Notes under the pieces: model-generated | The model's input: the letters and a program-made list of their open reading frames with translations, nothing else | Databases searched by the model: none | What the model was told of the DNA's origin: nothing | Program-made: the position numbers and the translations under genes | NCBI RefSeq assembly: GCF_014268595.2 | Contig: NZ_CP077091.1 | Location: forward strand, 5,687,001 to 5,751,000 | DNA: 64,000 bases | Direction of reading: 5' to 3' | Source of the DNA: Pseudomonas hamedanensis | Lineage (GTDB): Bacteria; Pseudomonadota; Gammaproteobacteria; Pseudomonadales; Pseudomonadaceae | Shown here: positions 51,229 through 59,850 of the stretch, piece after piece | Layout of the letters: every line of letters begins with the position of its first letter | Numbering within the stretch: the stretch's first letter is position 1

Positions 51229-52770
51229 TCAGTCGGTGAGTTTTGCCGCCAGTGCCTTGACCCGGCTCAGGTCGCCCTTGGCCACTTTGGTCACGCCGCT
51301 GCCGTATTCCGGATCGGCCTTATAAAGGAAGGACAGGATGATGTGCTTGCTCTCGTCATCGGTGGTGGCCAGCGAGCCGCCGAAGCTGTCGATCAGGTCA
51401 CGACGCTCCTGCTGGCTGAACGAGCGATACAGATCACCGGCCTGCTTGAAGTTCTGCTCGCGCTGGATCTTCGCCTGCTGGGTGCTGCCCGTCAGTGCCA
51501 GCTGGCTGTAACGTGCCGTCTCGGTCTCTTCCCGTGGTTGCAGGCGGCTCGGCTGGTAATTGACCCCGGAGCGGCTGGCCCCGAAGTTCATCGCGCCATC
51601 CTGATTGCCGTTATTAACTGCAACTTTTGCGGCATTGATCGGCAATTGCAAAGCATTGGCGCCCAAGCGGTACATTTGCGTATCGGCATAAGAGAACACC
51701 CGACCTTGCAACAAGCGATCTTCTGACGGCTCGATGCCGGGAACAATATTGGCCGGTGCCATCGCCACTTGTTCGGTTTCCTGGAACACATTGGCCGGAT
51801 TACGGTTCAATACCATTTGTCCAACTTTTCGTTCTGGAATACCCGGCCATATCTTGGTTGCATCCAGCGGATCAAAATCAAACTTGGACAAATCTTGTGG
51901 TTTCAATACTTGAACGTACAAGTCCCACTTCGGAAAGTCGCCCTTGTTTATATGAGTCACCAAGTCATTGGTCATATGACTGTAGTCCTGACCCTGAACG
52001 TTGCTGACTTCTTTCGGCGTGAGGTTATTGATCCCCTGCAAACTCTTCCAGTGAAACTTCACGTAATGAACTTCGCCCTTGGCGTTGATCAGTTTATAGG
52101 CATGAACACCGTTACCGTCCATTTGCCGATAACTGGCTGGCGTTCCCGAGTTGGAATACAACTCGGTCAGCGTGCGCGTGGCTTCCGGCACGTGGGAAAA
52201 GAAGTCGAATCGGCGCGAGTCATCGTCGAGGTTGGTGCGCGGGTCGGGCTTGAACGCATGCACCATGTCCGGAAACTTGATTGCGTCGCGGATGAAGAAG
52301 GTCGGGAAGTTGTTGCCGACCAGGTCCCAGTTACCGTCGGCGGTGTAGAACTTGGTGGCAAAACCGCGTGGGTCGCGCAGGGTTTCCGGGGAGTGGTTGC
52401 CATGCACCACCGCCGAAAAGCGCACAAACACCGGGGTGCTCTGGCCTGCGGCGAAGACCTTGGCCTTGCTCAGATCGCTCAGGTCGTTGGTCACGGTGAA
52501 GGTGCCGTGGGCACCGGTGCCGCGCGCATGCACCACGCGCTCGGGAATGCGTTCACGGTCAAATCGCTGCAGCTTCTGGATCAACTGCACATCCTGCAGC
52601 AGCACCGGGCCGTTGGCACCGGCGGTTTGCGAGTTCTGATTGTCGCCGACCGCAGCGCCGTTATCGCGCGTCAGGGGCGCGGCATGTACAGAGAACGTCA
52701 ACAGGCTGGCGGTGAGTACGCCGAGGGTGCGGCGATGGGGAAAAGCCCCGAGGCCAAGAGTGGGAGTCAT
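51229..52770 (-). CDS. katB: KatB, periplasmic catalase
   Basis: A 513-residue monofunctional haem catalase. It has a signal peptide (residues 1 to about 31, LTASLLTFSVHAAPL). Active-site His and Asn are in RIPERVVHARGTGAHGTF and VGNNFPTFFIRDAIKFPD; the haem Tyr is in RVFSYADTQMYRLGANALQ. KatB is the peroxide-inducible enzyme in P. aeruginosa under OxyR; no convincing OxyR site was identified here. The 285 bases between katB and mscL hold no other feature that I recognise. It forms an operon with ankB. Confidence 0.95.
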   Translation of the reverse strand: MTPTLGLGAFPHRRTLGVLTASLLTFSVHAAPLTRDNGAAVGDNQNSQTAGANGPVLLQDVQLIQKLQRFDRERIPERVVHARGTGAHGTFTVTNDLSDLSKAKVFAAGQSTPVFVRFSAVVHGNHSPETLRDPRGFATKFYTADGNWDLVGNNFPTFFIRDAIKFPDMVHAFKPDPRTNLDDDSRRFDFFSHVPEATRTLTELYSNSGTPASYRQMDGNGVHAYKLINAKGEVHYVKFHWKSLQGINNLTPKEVSNVQGQDYSHMTNDLVTHINKGDFPKWDLYVQVLKPQDLSKFDFDPLDATKIWPGIPERKVGQMVLNRNPANVFQETEQVAMAPANIVPGIEPSEDRLLQGRVFSYADTQMYRLGANALQLPINAAKVAVNNGNQDGAMNFGASRSGVNYQPSRLQPREETETARYSQLALTGSTQQAKIQREQNFKQAGDLYRSFSQQERRDLIDSFGGSLATTDDESKHIILSFLYKADPEYGSGVTKVAKGDLSRVKALAAKLTD

Positions 52771-53055
52771 ATCAGGTTCCTCTGGTTGTTTTGGGCGCAT
52801 CCAGGTGCGCCAACCAGAGGCTAGAGGGCTGAGCCGGCAAACATAAATAGAAAGTTCGTAAGGTCATGATTGAAAAAAATAGCTACCCGATCAGCCGGTT
52901 ACGGCGTATTTCGCGCGCGATTAGTGGCACTTTGCAAACTAATCGAAAATTAATGTGTCGATAAAAACGGGCATTGTAAGGAGGTGTTTCGCGCAGGACG
53001 CGTTTGGCTGATTTACACTGCTACACCAACCTCATCTGTAACAAGGAAATAACCT

Positions 53056-53469
53056 ATGGGCGTGCTAAGTGAGTTCAAGGCCTTTGCGGTCAAAGGCAAT
53101 GTGGTCGACATGGCCGTCGGTATCATCATTGGTGCCGCCTTCGGCAAGATTGTTTCGTCGTTTGTCGGTGACGTCATCATGCCGCCAATCGGCCTGCTGA
53201 TCGGCGGGGTCGACTTCAGTGATTTAGCCATCACGCTCAAGGCTGCCGAGGGCAATGCGCCCGCGGTGATGCTGGCCTACGGCAAGTTCATCCAGAGCGT
53301 TCTGGACTTCGTGATCGTGGCTTTCGCGATTTTCATGGGCGTCAAAGCCATCAACCGTCTGAAACGCGAAGAGGCGGTAGCCCCAACGCTGCCGCCGGTG
53401 CCGACCAAGGAAGAGGAACTGCTGGGCGAGATTCGCGACCTGCTCAAGGCACAGAACAATCGGCCCTGA
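53056..53469 (+). CDS. mscL: MscL, large-conductance mechanosensitive channel
   Basis: A 137-residue pentameric channel subunit with two transmembrane helices ([20 protein letters not shown] and [20 protein letters not shown]) and a C-terminal helix bundle ([15 protein letters not shown]). It opens under membrane tension to release solutes in hypo-osmotic shock. Length and motifs are normal. Confidence 0.97.
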   Translation: MGVLSEFKAFAVKGNVVDMAVGIIIGAAFGKIVSSFVGDVIMPPIGLLIGGVDFSDLAITLKAAEGNAPAVMLAYGKFIQSVLDFVIVAFAIFMGVKAINRLKREEAVAPTLPPVPTKEEELLGEIRDLLKAQNNRP

Positions 53470-53486
53470 ACATCGTCACTACCGAT

Positions 53487-53512
53487 AACGGCACCCGCGA
53501 GGTGCCGTTTTT
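53487..53512. terminator. Bidirectional terminator, mscL/fpr
   Basis: Stem AACGGCACC/GGTGCCGTT with loop CGCGA, followed by TTTTT on the plus strand. It lies between the convergent mscL and fpr stops. Confidence 0.85.
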
Positions 53513-54289
53513 CTACCAGTAGTTTTCTACCGCAATCTGCCCGGGCCGACGGGTCAGACTCAGGCTCATGTGGCGCTTTTTCAGCAGCGCACGGGTGTCA
53601 TCGATCATTTGCGGGTTGCCACACAGCATGACCCGCGAATGCTCAGGGCTCAGCTCCACGCCAGCGACCCGCTCCAGCTCGCCGTTTTCGATGAGTGCAG
53701 TGATACGCCCGTTCAGCGCCCCCGCCGATGCCTCTCGCGTCACCGTGGGGATGAACTGCAATTTGTGCGCATATTCACTCAGATACTCGCGCTGCTTCAG
53801 CCCAGCGATCAACGGCTGATACGCCAGCTCCCGGGCTTCGCGTACGCTGTAGACCAGAATAATGCGCTCAAATTTTTCCCAGACTTCGAAGTCCTGCAAG
53901 ATCGACAGAAACGGCGCCACCCCCGTACCTGTGGCCAATAACCAAAGGTCCCGGCCATCGTTGAAGCGATCCAGGGTCAGGTAGCCGAACGCCTGGCGAT
54001 CGACCAGCAGCGTATCGCCCACCTGCAGCCGACTCAGCTCACTGGTGAACTCACCGCCCGGCACCACGATGGAGAAAAACTCAAGGAACTCGTCAAATGG
54101 CGACGACACCATCGAATACGCGCGCCAGACTATGCTGCCATCAGCCTTGGTCACGCCAAGCCGGGCGAACTGTCCGGCGCGAAAACGAAAACCCGCATCG
54201 CGGGTCGTGCGCAGGGTGAACAGGCCCGGTGTCAATGGCTGCACATCGAGCAAGGTCTGAATGGTGTATTTCTCTGCACTGGCGGTCAT
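53513..54289 (-). CDS. fpr: Ferredoxin/flavodoxin-NADP reductase
   Basis: A 258-residue FAD enzyme. FAD motif RAYSMVSSP; NADP motifs LLATGTGVAPFLSIL and MLCGNPQMIDDTRALL; the C-terminal VENYW is typical of bacterial subclass I FNRs. It exchanges electrons between NADPH and ferredoxin or flavodoxin, for biosynthesis and oxidative stress. It lies convergent to mscL, as in P. aeruginosa. Confidence 0.93.
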   Translation of the reverse strand: MTASAEKYTIQTLLDVQPLTPGLFTLRTTRDAGFRFRAGQFARLGVTKADGSIVWRAYSMVSSPFDEFLEFFSIVVPGGEFTSELSRLQVGDTLLVDRQAFGYLTLDRFNDGRDLWLLATGTGVAPFLSILQDFEVWEKFERIILVYSVREARELAYQPLIAGLKQREYLSEYAHKLQFIPTVTREASAGALNGRITALIENGELERVAGVELSPEHSRVMLCGNPQMIDDTRALLKKRHMSLSLTRRPGQIAVENYW

Positions 54290-54587
54290 GAGCGTCTCCT
54301 ACGAAGATCTGCCTACAGTGTCCCGCAAATTGGCCGGCCTAAACACCGATGATTGGTAATGGCATTCAGTACAGCGCCTGCATCGTTTGTGATTAGCAGT
54401 GAATGGACTTTAATCCTGAGCTTAAGATGACAGGTTAAATATTAACGAAAGACTCATAACCTTTAAGCCAAACGGCAGTAGTTTCAATTGCGAAAAAATC
54501 CACGGCTACTCGCAGGAAACATCCTACACTCCGTTGCGTGCCGCTTAATGGATCCAAGATGCAACTGTAAAAAAATGGAGAGTAGGT

Positions 54588-55300
54588 ATGGAAACGTGGA
54601 AAGAATCGCAGCTGAAACTACTGTCTTATGCCAAGGGAATAGACGCCGCTTACCCGATCCTGCAGAGATTCGCCGAAAACCTCGGTTTCGACTATTGCGC
54701 AATTTCGGTCAGTTCACCCCGTCGGGAAGTACTTCTGGACACCTTGCGAATCAACAACTACCCCAAAGAGTGGAACTTGCAATATGACAAACAGAACTTT
54801 AAATGTATCGACCCAATAGTAGCTCATTGCAATCATTCAACGCTGCCCATCGTCTGGGAGCAGTCGGCTTTTTCCGGCACGCCTGAACTTTGGCAGGCAT
54901 TGCAGCAACATGGCTTGCAGCATGGCTGGTCACAGGCCTTTCATCACGAAGAAAGCGGGTTGTGCAGCGTCATCAGCCTGGCCCGACACAGCTGTCCGAT
55001 CAGTGCACTTGAGCTGTATGAACACTTCGGCTACATCTTTTACGCCGCCAGCCATTTCAGTGAGCTGTTTATGCGGTCAATGCCAAAATATCCCGCCAGG
55101 CCCTGCCACCCACGCCTGTCGCCCAGGGAGCTGGAGGTCTTGCAACTGTCAGCCGTCGGCAAGACTGCCTACGAGATCGCAAAGATCCTCAACCTGAGCG
55201 AGCGTACGGTGAATTATCACTGAAAAACCTGATGGAAAAGCTCGACGCCTGCAACAAGATTTCCGCAGTCCTCAAGGCTGCCAAAGCCGGCTTCCTCTGA
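54588..55300 (+). pseudogene. LuxR-type quorum-sensing regulator, frameshifted
   Basis: The in-frame product stops at residue 211 (SERTVNYH then TGA at 55221). One base later the next register continues LKNLMEKLDACNKISAVLKA and ends at 55300, the expected C-terminus. One missing C in CAC(C)TG around 55218-55221 explains it. The autoinducer-binding domain keeps W62, Y66, D75-P76 and W90 (TraR W57, Y61, D70-P71, W85), and the HTH opens LSPRELEVLQLSAVGKTAYE. As read, the recognition helix is cut. No luxI-type gene lies in the window, so it would be a LuxR solo. AT-rich flanks suggest acquisition. The 298 bases upstream show no lux box I would trust. Genuine mutation or sequence error cannot be told apart here. 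Confidence 0.85.
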
Positions 55301-55475
55301 TCCCTGCGCCTGGCATCGAAATAAAAACTTGCGGGTATTTACCAGGAAAAAAAAGTAACATTTACGCCCTCTCCGAGTGATGACGCACACCGCTTGCATC
55401 GCAGTCCACTCGGCCAGGTTGCGCCGCGCCACAGCCTGGCTGCGCGAACCCGCCGATTATCAGAGTCCCCGCCCC

Positions 55476-56600
55476 ATGCCTTTGCTCGATACGCCCTTCG
55501 CCCAACTCGATTTGATCCGCCAACCCGAACAGCAGAACGAACCGCTCCAGGCGTTCGATGCGGCCGATGAATACATGCTCAACTATCTGGCGGCGCAGCA
55601 ACCGCCGGCCAGCATGCGGGTTCTGGTGCTCAACGACAGCTTCGGCGCGTTGGCGGCAAGCCTGCTGGGCAAGGTCGACGTCAGCAGCAGTGGCGATTCG
55701 TACCTGGGTTTTCTGGGGCTGGAAAAGAACCTGCAGCGCAACGGTCGCGCGTTTGATGCAATCCGCCCGATTCCCGCCAGCGAGCCCTTGGTCGGGCCGT
55801 TCGACCGCGTGCTGATCCGCGTGCCGAAAACCCTGGCGCTGCTCGAAGAACAATTGATCCGCCTGCATGGTCAACTGGCCCCCGGCGCTGAAGTGATCGC
55901 GGCGGCCATGGTCAAACACCTGCCACGTGCGGCCGGCGATCTGCTGGAGCGCTATATCGGACCGGTACAAGCCTCACTGGCGGTGAAAAAGGCCCGTCTG
56001 CTGATCGCGACCCCCGAAGCCAAGGCACCGGACCTTTCGCCCTACCCTTCGACCTATCGGCTCGACGAACCGGCAATCGAACTGCGCAATCATGCCAACG
56101 TATTTTGCCGTGACGGCCTGGACATCGGCACGCGGGCCTTTCTCGCGCATTTGCCGAAAAACCTTGGCGGCGCTCGCGTGGCCGACCTCGGCTGCGGCAA
56201 CGGGGTACTGGCAATCGTCAGCGCGCTGGACAATCCCCAGGCGCACTACACGCTGGTCGACGAATCGTTCATGGCCGTGCAATCGGCCGCAGAAAACTGG
56301 CGAGCCGTGCTGGGTGATCGCGAAGTGATCGTGCGGGCTGACGATGGTCTGGCCGGGCAAGCACCGCAATCACTGGACGTGGTGTTGTGCAATCCGCCCT
56401 TTCATCAACAGCAAGTGGTTGGTGACTTCCTCGCCTGGCGCATGTTCCAGCAGGCGCGTGAGGCGCTGGTGGTGGGCGGTGCGCTGTACATCGTCGGCAA
56501 TCGTCACCTGGGTTATCACAGCAAACTGGCGCGCCTGTTCCGCGGTGTCGAACAAGTCGCAGCCACGCCCAAATTCGTCATTCTCAAAGCGCGCAAGTAA
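55476..56600 (+). CDS. rlmG: RlmG, 23S rRNA (guanine-N2) methyltransferase
   Basis: A 374-residue SAM-dependent enzyme that methylates G1835 of 23S rRNA (E. coli number). A degenerate N-terminal methyltransferase-like domain is followed by the catalytic C-terminal domain with VADLGCGNGVLAIVSALDNP (SAM) and VVLCNPPFHQQQ (NPPF). Length fits RlmG (378 in E. coli) and is longer than RsmC. The start MPLLDTPFAQLDL is preferred to a codon 33 residues upstream that lies in the former luxR tail region. Confidence 0.9.
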   Translation: MPLLDTPFAQLDLIRQPEQQNEPLQAFDAADEYMLNYLAAQQPPASMRVLVLNDSFGALAASLLGKVDVSSSGDSYLGFLGLEKNLQRNGRAFDAIRPIPASEPLVGPFDRVLIRVPKTLALLEEQLIRLHGQLAPGAEVIAAAMVKHLPRAAGDLLERYIGPVQASLAVKKARLLIATPEAKAPDLSPYPSTYRLDEPAIELRNHANVFCRDGLDIGTRAFLAHLPKNLGGARVADLGCGNGVLAIVSALDNPQAHYTLVDESFMAVQSAAENWRAVLGDREVIVRADDGLAGQAPQSLDVVLCNPPFHQQQVVGDFLAWRMFQQAREALVVGGALYIVGNRHLGYHSKLARLFRGVEQVAATPKFVILKARK

Positions 56601-56610
56601 CTCACGGGCA

Positions 56611-56634
56611 AAAAAACCCTCCGCAAGGAGGGTT
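56611..56634 (-). terminator. Terminator of the cio operon
   Basis: Stem AACCCTCC/GGAGGGTT with loop GCAA (TTGC on minus) and a run of seven T in the minus direction. It may also stop rlmG on the plus strand. Confidence 0.85.
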
Positions 56635-56670
56635 GCAAAGCCGTTCCCGAAGGCGCCGGGACGGGGTGTT

Positions 56671-56838
56671 TCAGTGCGTGGTCAAGCCGGCCGCGTTCAT
56701 GAACAGGCGCATCAGGCTGGCGGCGATAAACAGCACGCCCACACTGCCGACCCAGATCAGCGCCAGCCAGCCGAGCCGCTGCCACAGCGGTTTTTTTTCG
56801 GCTTCTTCAATGTCATGCAGGGAATGTTTGCCGGTCAT
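56671..56838 (-). CDS. DUF2474 small membrane protein of the cio operon
   Basis: A 55-residue protein, MTGKHSLHDIEEAEKKPLWQ then a membrane helix (about 22-45, LGWLALIWVGSVGVLFIAAS). The start is preceded by CGGAG and the stop is TGA at 56671-56673. It lies 84 bases after cioB. Small single-helix DUF2474 proteins follow bd-type or cyanide-insensitive oxidases, similar in position to CydX, and may stabilise the complex (inference). Confidence 0.8.
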   Translation of the reverse strand: MTGKHSLHDIEEAEKKPLWQRLGWLALIWVGSVGVLFIAASLMRLFMNAAGLTTH

Positions 56839-56875
56839 TGCATCGATCTCCGTTAAGCAAAGGCGTCACTGAGGA

Positions 56876-56906
56876 CGCCTTCGCGAGCAGGCTCGCTCCC
56901 ACAAGG
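56876..56906. repeat. Single class A REP in the cio operon
   Basis: GCCTTCGCGAGCAGGCTCGC followed by TCCCACAAGGG, without an inverted partner, between cioB and the DUF2474 gene. Confidence 0.85.
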
Positions 56907-56922
56907 GAAGCCCAGCAGCAGA

Positions 56923-57930
56923 CTAGTGATAACCGTCTTCATGGGTGACCTTGCCGCGGAACACGTAATAGCTCCAGAAGGTGTAACCCAGGATGAACGG
57001 GATGATGAACAGCGTGCCAACCAGCATGAAGCCCTGACTTTGTGGCGGTGCGGCAGCGTCCCAGATCGAGATCGACGGTGGCACGATGTTCGGCCACAGG
57101 CTGATGCCCAGACCGCTGTAGCCGAGAAAGATCAGTACCAGCGTCAGCAGGAACGGTGTGTAGTTGGCATTGCGTGCCACAGCCCGGATCAGACCGTACA
57201 GGGTCACCAGCACCAGAATCGGCACCGGCATGAACCAGAACAGGTTCGGCATGCTGAACCAGCGTGAGGCAATTTCCGGGTGCGACAGTGGCGTCCAGAT
57301 ACTGACAATACCAATCACCGCCAACAGCACGAATGCCAGCGGCCGCGCCAGATCATGCATTTGCTCTTGCAGCTTGCCTTCGGTCTTCATGATCAGCCAG
57401 GTGCAACCGAGCAAGGCGTAGGCCACCACCAGCGCAGCACCGCAGAACAGCGTAAACGGCGTCAGCCAGTCCAGCGAACCACCGGCAAATTGCCGATTGA
57501 CCACGGGCAAACCGTCGATGAATGCACCGAGCGCCACGCCTTGAAAGAAGGTGGCCGCGATCGAGCCGCCGATGAATGCCTTGTCCCACAGATGGCGTTT
57601 TTCGTCTTTGGCCTTGAAGCGAAACTCAAAGGCCACGCCGCGGAAGATCAGCCCCATGAGCATGAAAATCAGCGGCAGGTACAGCGCCGACAGCACCACC
57701 GAATAGGCCAGCGGAAACGCCCCGAACAACGCAGCGCCGCCCAGCACCAGCCAGGTTTCGTTGCCGTCCCAGACCGGGGCGACGGTGTTCATCATCACGT
57801 CGCGGTCGGTCTTGCCGGGGACGAACGGGAAGAGAATGCCGATGCCCAGATCGAAGCCGTCCATGACCACGTACATCATGATGCCGAAGATGATGATCAC
57901 GGCCCAGATCAGTGGAAGATCAATACCCAT
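56923..57930 (-). CDS. cioB: CioB, cyanide-insensitive oxidase subunit II
   Basis: A 335-residue CydB-family membrane protein with about eight helices. GIDLPLIWAVIIIFGIMMYV and VMDGFDLGIGILFPFVPGKT, then NTVAPVWDGNETWLVLGGAA, are family signatures. With CioA it forms a quinol oxidase resistant to cyanide. It starts 3 bases after the cioA stop. Confidence 0.95.
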   Translation of the reverse strand: MGIDLPLIWAVIIIFGIMMYVVMDGFDLGIGILFPFVPGKTDRDVMMNTVAPVWDGNETWLVLGGAALFGAFPLAYSVVLSALYLPLIFMLMGLIFRGVAFEFRFKAKDEKRHLWDKAFIGGSIAATFFQGVALGAFIDGLPVVNRQFAGGSLDWLTPFTLFCGAALVVAYALLGCTWLIMKTEGKLQEQMHDLARPLAFVLLAVIGIVSIWTPLSHPEIASRWFSMPNLFWFMPVPILVLVTLYGLIRAVARNANYTPFLLTLVLIFLGYSGLGISLWPNIVPPSISIWDAAAPPQSQGFMLVGTLFIIPFILGYTFWSYYVFRGKVTHEDGYH

Positions 57931-57933
57931 GAG

Positions 57934-59379
57934 TCAAATCTCCTTGGTCAAGCGAGTGTTGTCTTCGTGTTCGCCGTCGCCCGGATCGTCGGCCGCAGAC
58001 AATGGACGCGCCGGTGTACGTTTCTGGCCCGGACCACCGTCCGGCGTATCGCTGCCTTCGCTGATCTTCGGCCCCTTGCGCACCAGGCGCATCATGTAAC
58101 CCAGTCCCGCGCCGAACAGGGCGAAATACACCACGACGAACATGATCAGGGTGATGCTCATCTGCATGAAGCTGTGATTGGACGAGGCATCCGCCGTTCG
58201 CATCAAGCCGTAGACCACCCACGGCTGACGACCGATTTCGGTGGTGAACCAACCGGCAAGTATCGCAATCAGGCCGGACGGCCCCATCCACAACGCCAGG
58301 TGCAGGAACGGACGCGAGGTGTAGAGCGCGTCACGCTTGCGCAGCCACAGGCTCCACAGTCCAGTGAAAATCATCAGGAAGCCAAGGCCGACCATGATCC
58401 GGAATGACCAGAACACGATGGTCGAATTCGGCCGGTCTTCGGGCGGGAATTCCTTGAGCGCCGGTACTTGTTTGTCCAGCGAGTGGGTGAGGATCAGGCT
58501 GCCGAGGTAGGGAATCTCCACGGCAAATTTGGTGCGCTCTTCTTTCATGTCCGGCCAGCCGAACAGAATCAGCGGCGTGGCTTCGTCGCCAACGTTTTCC
58601 CAGTGGCCTTCGATCGCAGCGATTTTCGCCGGCTGGTGTTTGAGCGTGTTGAGGCCATGGAAGTCGCCAATGACCGCTTGAATCGGCGCGACGATCAGCG
58701 CCATCCACATCGCCATCGACAACATGGTGCGAATCGCCGGGTTGTCCCGGCCGCGCAGCAGGTGCCAGGCCGCTGAAGAGCCGACAAAGAACGCTGTCGC
58801 GATGAACGCTGCGGTGGCCATGTGCATCAAGCGATAAGGGAATGACGGGTTGAAGATAATGGCCAGCCAGTCGGTCGGAATGACCTGGCCGTTGACGATT
58901 TCAAAGCCCTGCGGCGTCTGCATCCAGCTGTTGGACGCCAGAATCCAGAACGTCGAAATCAGCGTGCCCACGGCCACCATCACCGTCGAGAAGAAGTGCA
59001 GGCCGCGCCCGACCTTGTTCCAGCCGAACAGCATCACCCCGAGGAAACCGGCTTCGAGGAAAAACGCCGTGAGCACCTCATAGGTCAGCAACGGTCCGGT
59101 GACCGCCCCGGCGAAATCCGAGAAGCGGCTCCAGTTGGTGCCGAACTGGTACGCCATGACCAGACCGGAGACCACGCCCATGCCGAAATTGACGGCAAAG
59201 ATCTTCGACCAGAAATGGTAGAGGTCACGGTAGGTGTCGTTGCGGGTCTTCAGCCACAGGCCTTCGAGCACCGCCAGGTAACTGGCCAGGCCGATGGTGA
59301 TCGCCGGGAACAGGATGTGGAACGAGATGGTAAACGCGAACTGAATTCGGGCGAGATCGAGAGCCTCTAAACCGAACAT
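57934..59379 (-). CDS. cioA: CioA, cyanide-insensitive quinol oxidase subunit I
   Basis: A 481-residue CydA-family subunit that carries the haems and oxidises quinol. MFGLEALDLARIQFAFTISF opens helix I with the haem His region (HILFPAITIG); GWFTTEIGRQPWVVYGLMRT is the conserved motif near the end. The periplasmic Q loop is short, as in CIO-type bd oxidases. The start MFGLEALD is standard; the upstream frame is leader. An ANR box lies 162 bases upstream, and P. aeruginosa cioAB is repressed by ANR. Confidence 0.95.
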   Translation of the reverse strand: MFGLEALDLARIQFAFTISFHILFPAITIGLASYLAVLEGLWLKTRNDTYRDLYHFWSKIFAVNFGMGVVSGLVMAYQFGTNWSRFSDFAGAVTGPLLTYEVLTAFFLEAGFLGVMLFGWNKVGRGLHFFSTVMVAVGTLISTFWILASNSWMQTPQGFEIVNGQVIPTDWLAIIFNPSFPYRLMHMATAAFIATAFFVGSSAAWHLLRGRDNPAIRTMLSMAMWMALIVAPIQAVIGDFHGLNTLKHQPAKIAAIEGHWENVGDEATPLILFGWPDMKEERTKFAVEIPYLGSLILTHSLDKQVPALKEFPPEDRPNSTIVFWSFRIMVGLGFLMIFTGLWSLWLRKRDALYTSRPFLHLALWMGPSGLIAILAGWFTTEIGRQPWVVYGLMRTADASSNHSFMQMSITLIMFVVVYFALFGAGLGYMMRLVRKGPKISEGSDTPDGGPGQKRTPARPLSAADDPGDGEHEDNTRLTKEI

Positions 59380-59540
59380 ATGGCTTCCTCTGTCAGGTAG
59401 TACGGGTGGCGGACCCGGAGGCCTGCACCACTGCCCCCACGGATATGGAGTGCGGCGAATTCGGATTCGTTCTTTTTTTACAACCATCGCAACGCAGGGA
59501 GTCTGGCCAACTGGCCGTCAGATCAATTGCGCGAGCGGTC

Positions 59541-59554
59541 TTGATCTGGATCAA
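59541..59554. promoter_or_regulatory. ANR/FNR box upstream of cioA
   Basis: TTGATCTGGATCAA is an exact TTGAT-N4-ATCAA palindrome. ANR is the oxygen-sensing FNR homologue of pseudomonads; in P. aeruginosa it represses cioAB when oxygen is low. Confidence 0.8.
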
Positions 59555-59630
59555 GCAACGTTAAAAGAGTAGTCCCATTTTCGCCGATGAACTGCGTGGT
59601 CGTTTGCCGCGTGACAAGTTGTCTCATTGC

Positions 59631-59732
59631 CTGTGGCGAGGGGATTTATCCCCGATCGGCTGCGCAGCAGTCGTCGCTTCGAGATTTGGGGGCCGCTGCG
59701 CGACCCAACGGGGATAAATCCCCTCGCCACAG
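59631..59732. repeat. REPIN, class B
   Basis: Arms CTGTGGCGAGGGGATTTATC and GATAAATCCCCTCGCCACAG; inside CGGCTGCGCAGCAGTCG. It lies between the divergent cioA and MFS genes. Confidence 0.92.
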
Positions 59733-59850
59733 GGTCGATTGTCATCAGGAAGAGATCGGTGTCGGGCTAAGTGAATTTCCGCCCAGTAGCAACTTCCTGT
59801 TACAGACTGGTGATAATCTCGCCGTTCCTTCGCCCAAGACCTGCCTTCAG

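Larger units (their letters stand above)
59380..59850. other. 471-base gap: cioA leader, ANR box, REPIN, MFS leader
   Basis: Nearest cioA is a leader of about 160 bases, then the ANR box, a class B REPIN (59631-59732) and about 120 bases before the MFS gene. No further gene seen. Confidence 0.7.

Noticed and set aside
52771..52900. Possible OxyR site upstream of katB (ATAG elements).
   Set aside because: ATAG half-sites are not spaced as required for the four-part OxyR consensus.
54290..54587. lux box before the LuxR-type gene.
   Set aside because: No 18-20 base palindrome of lux-box type; the region is simply AT-rich.
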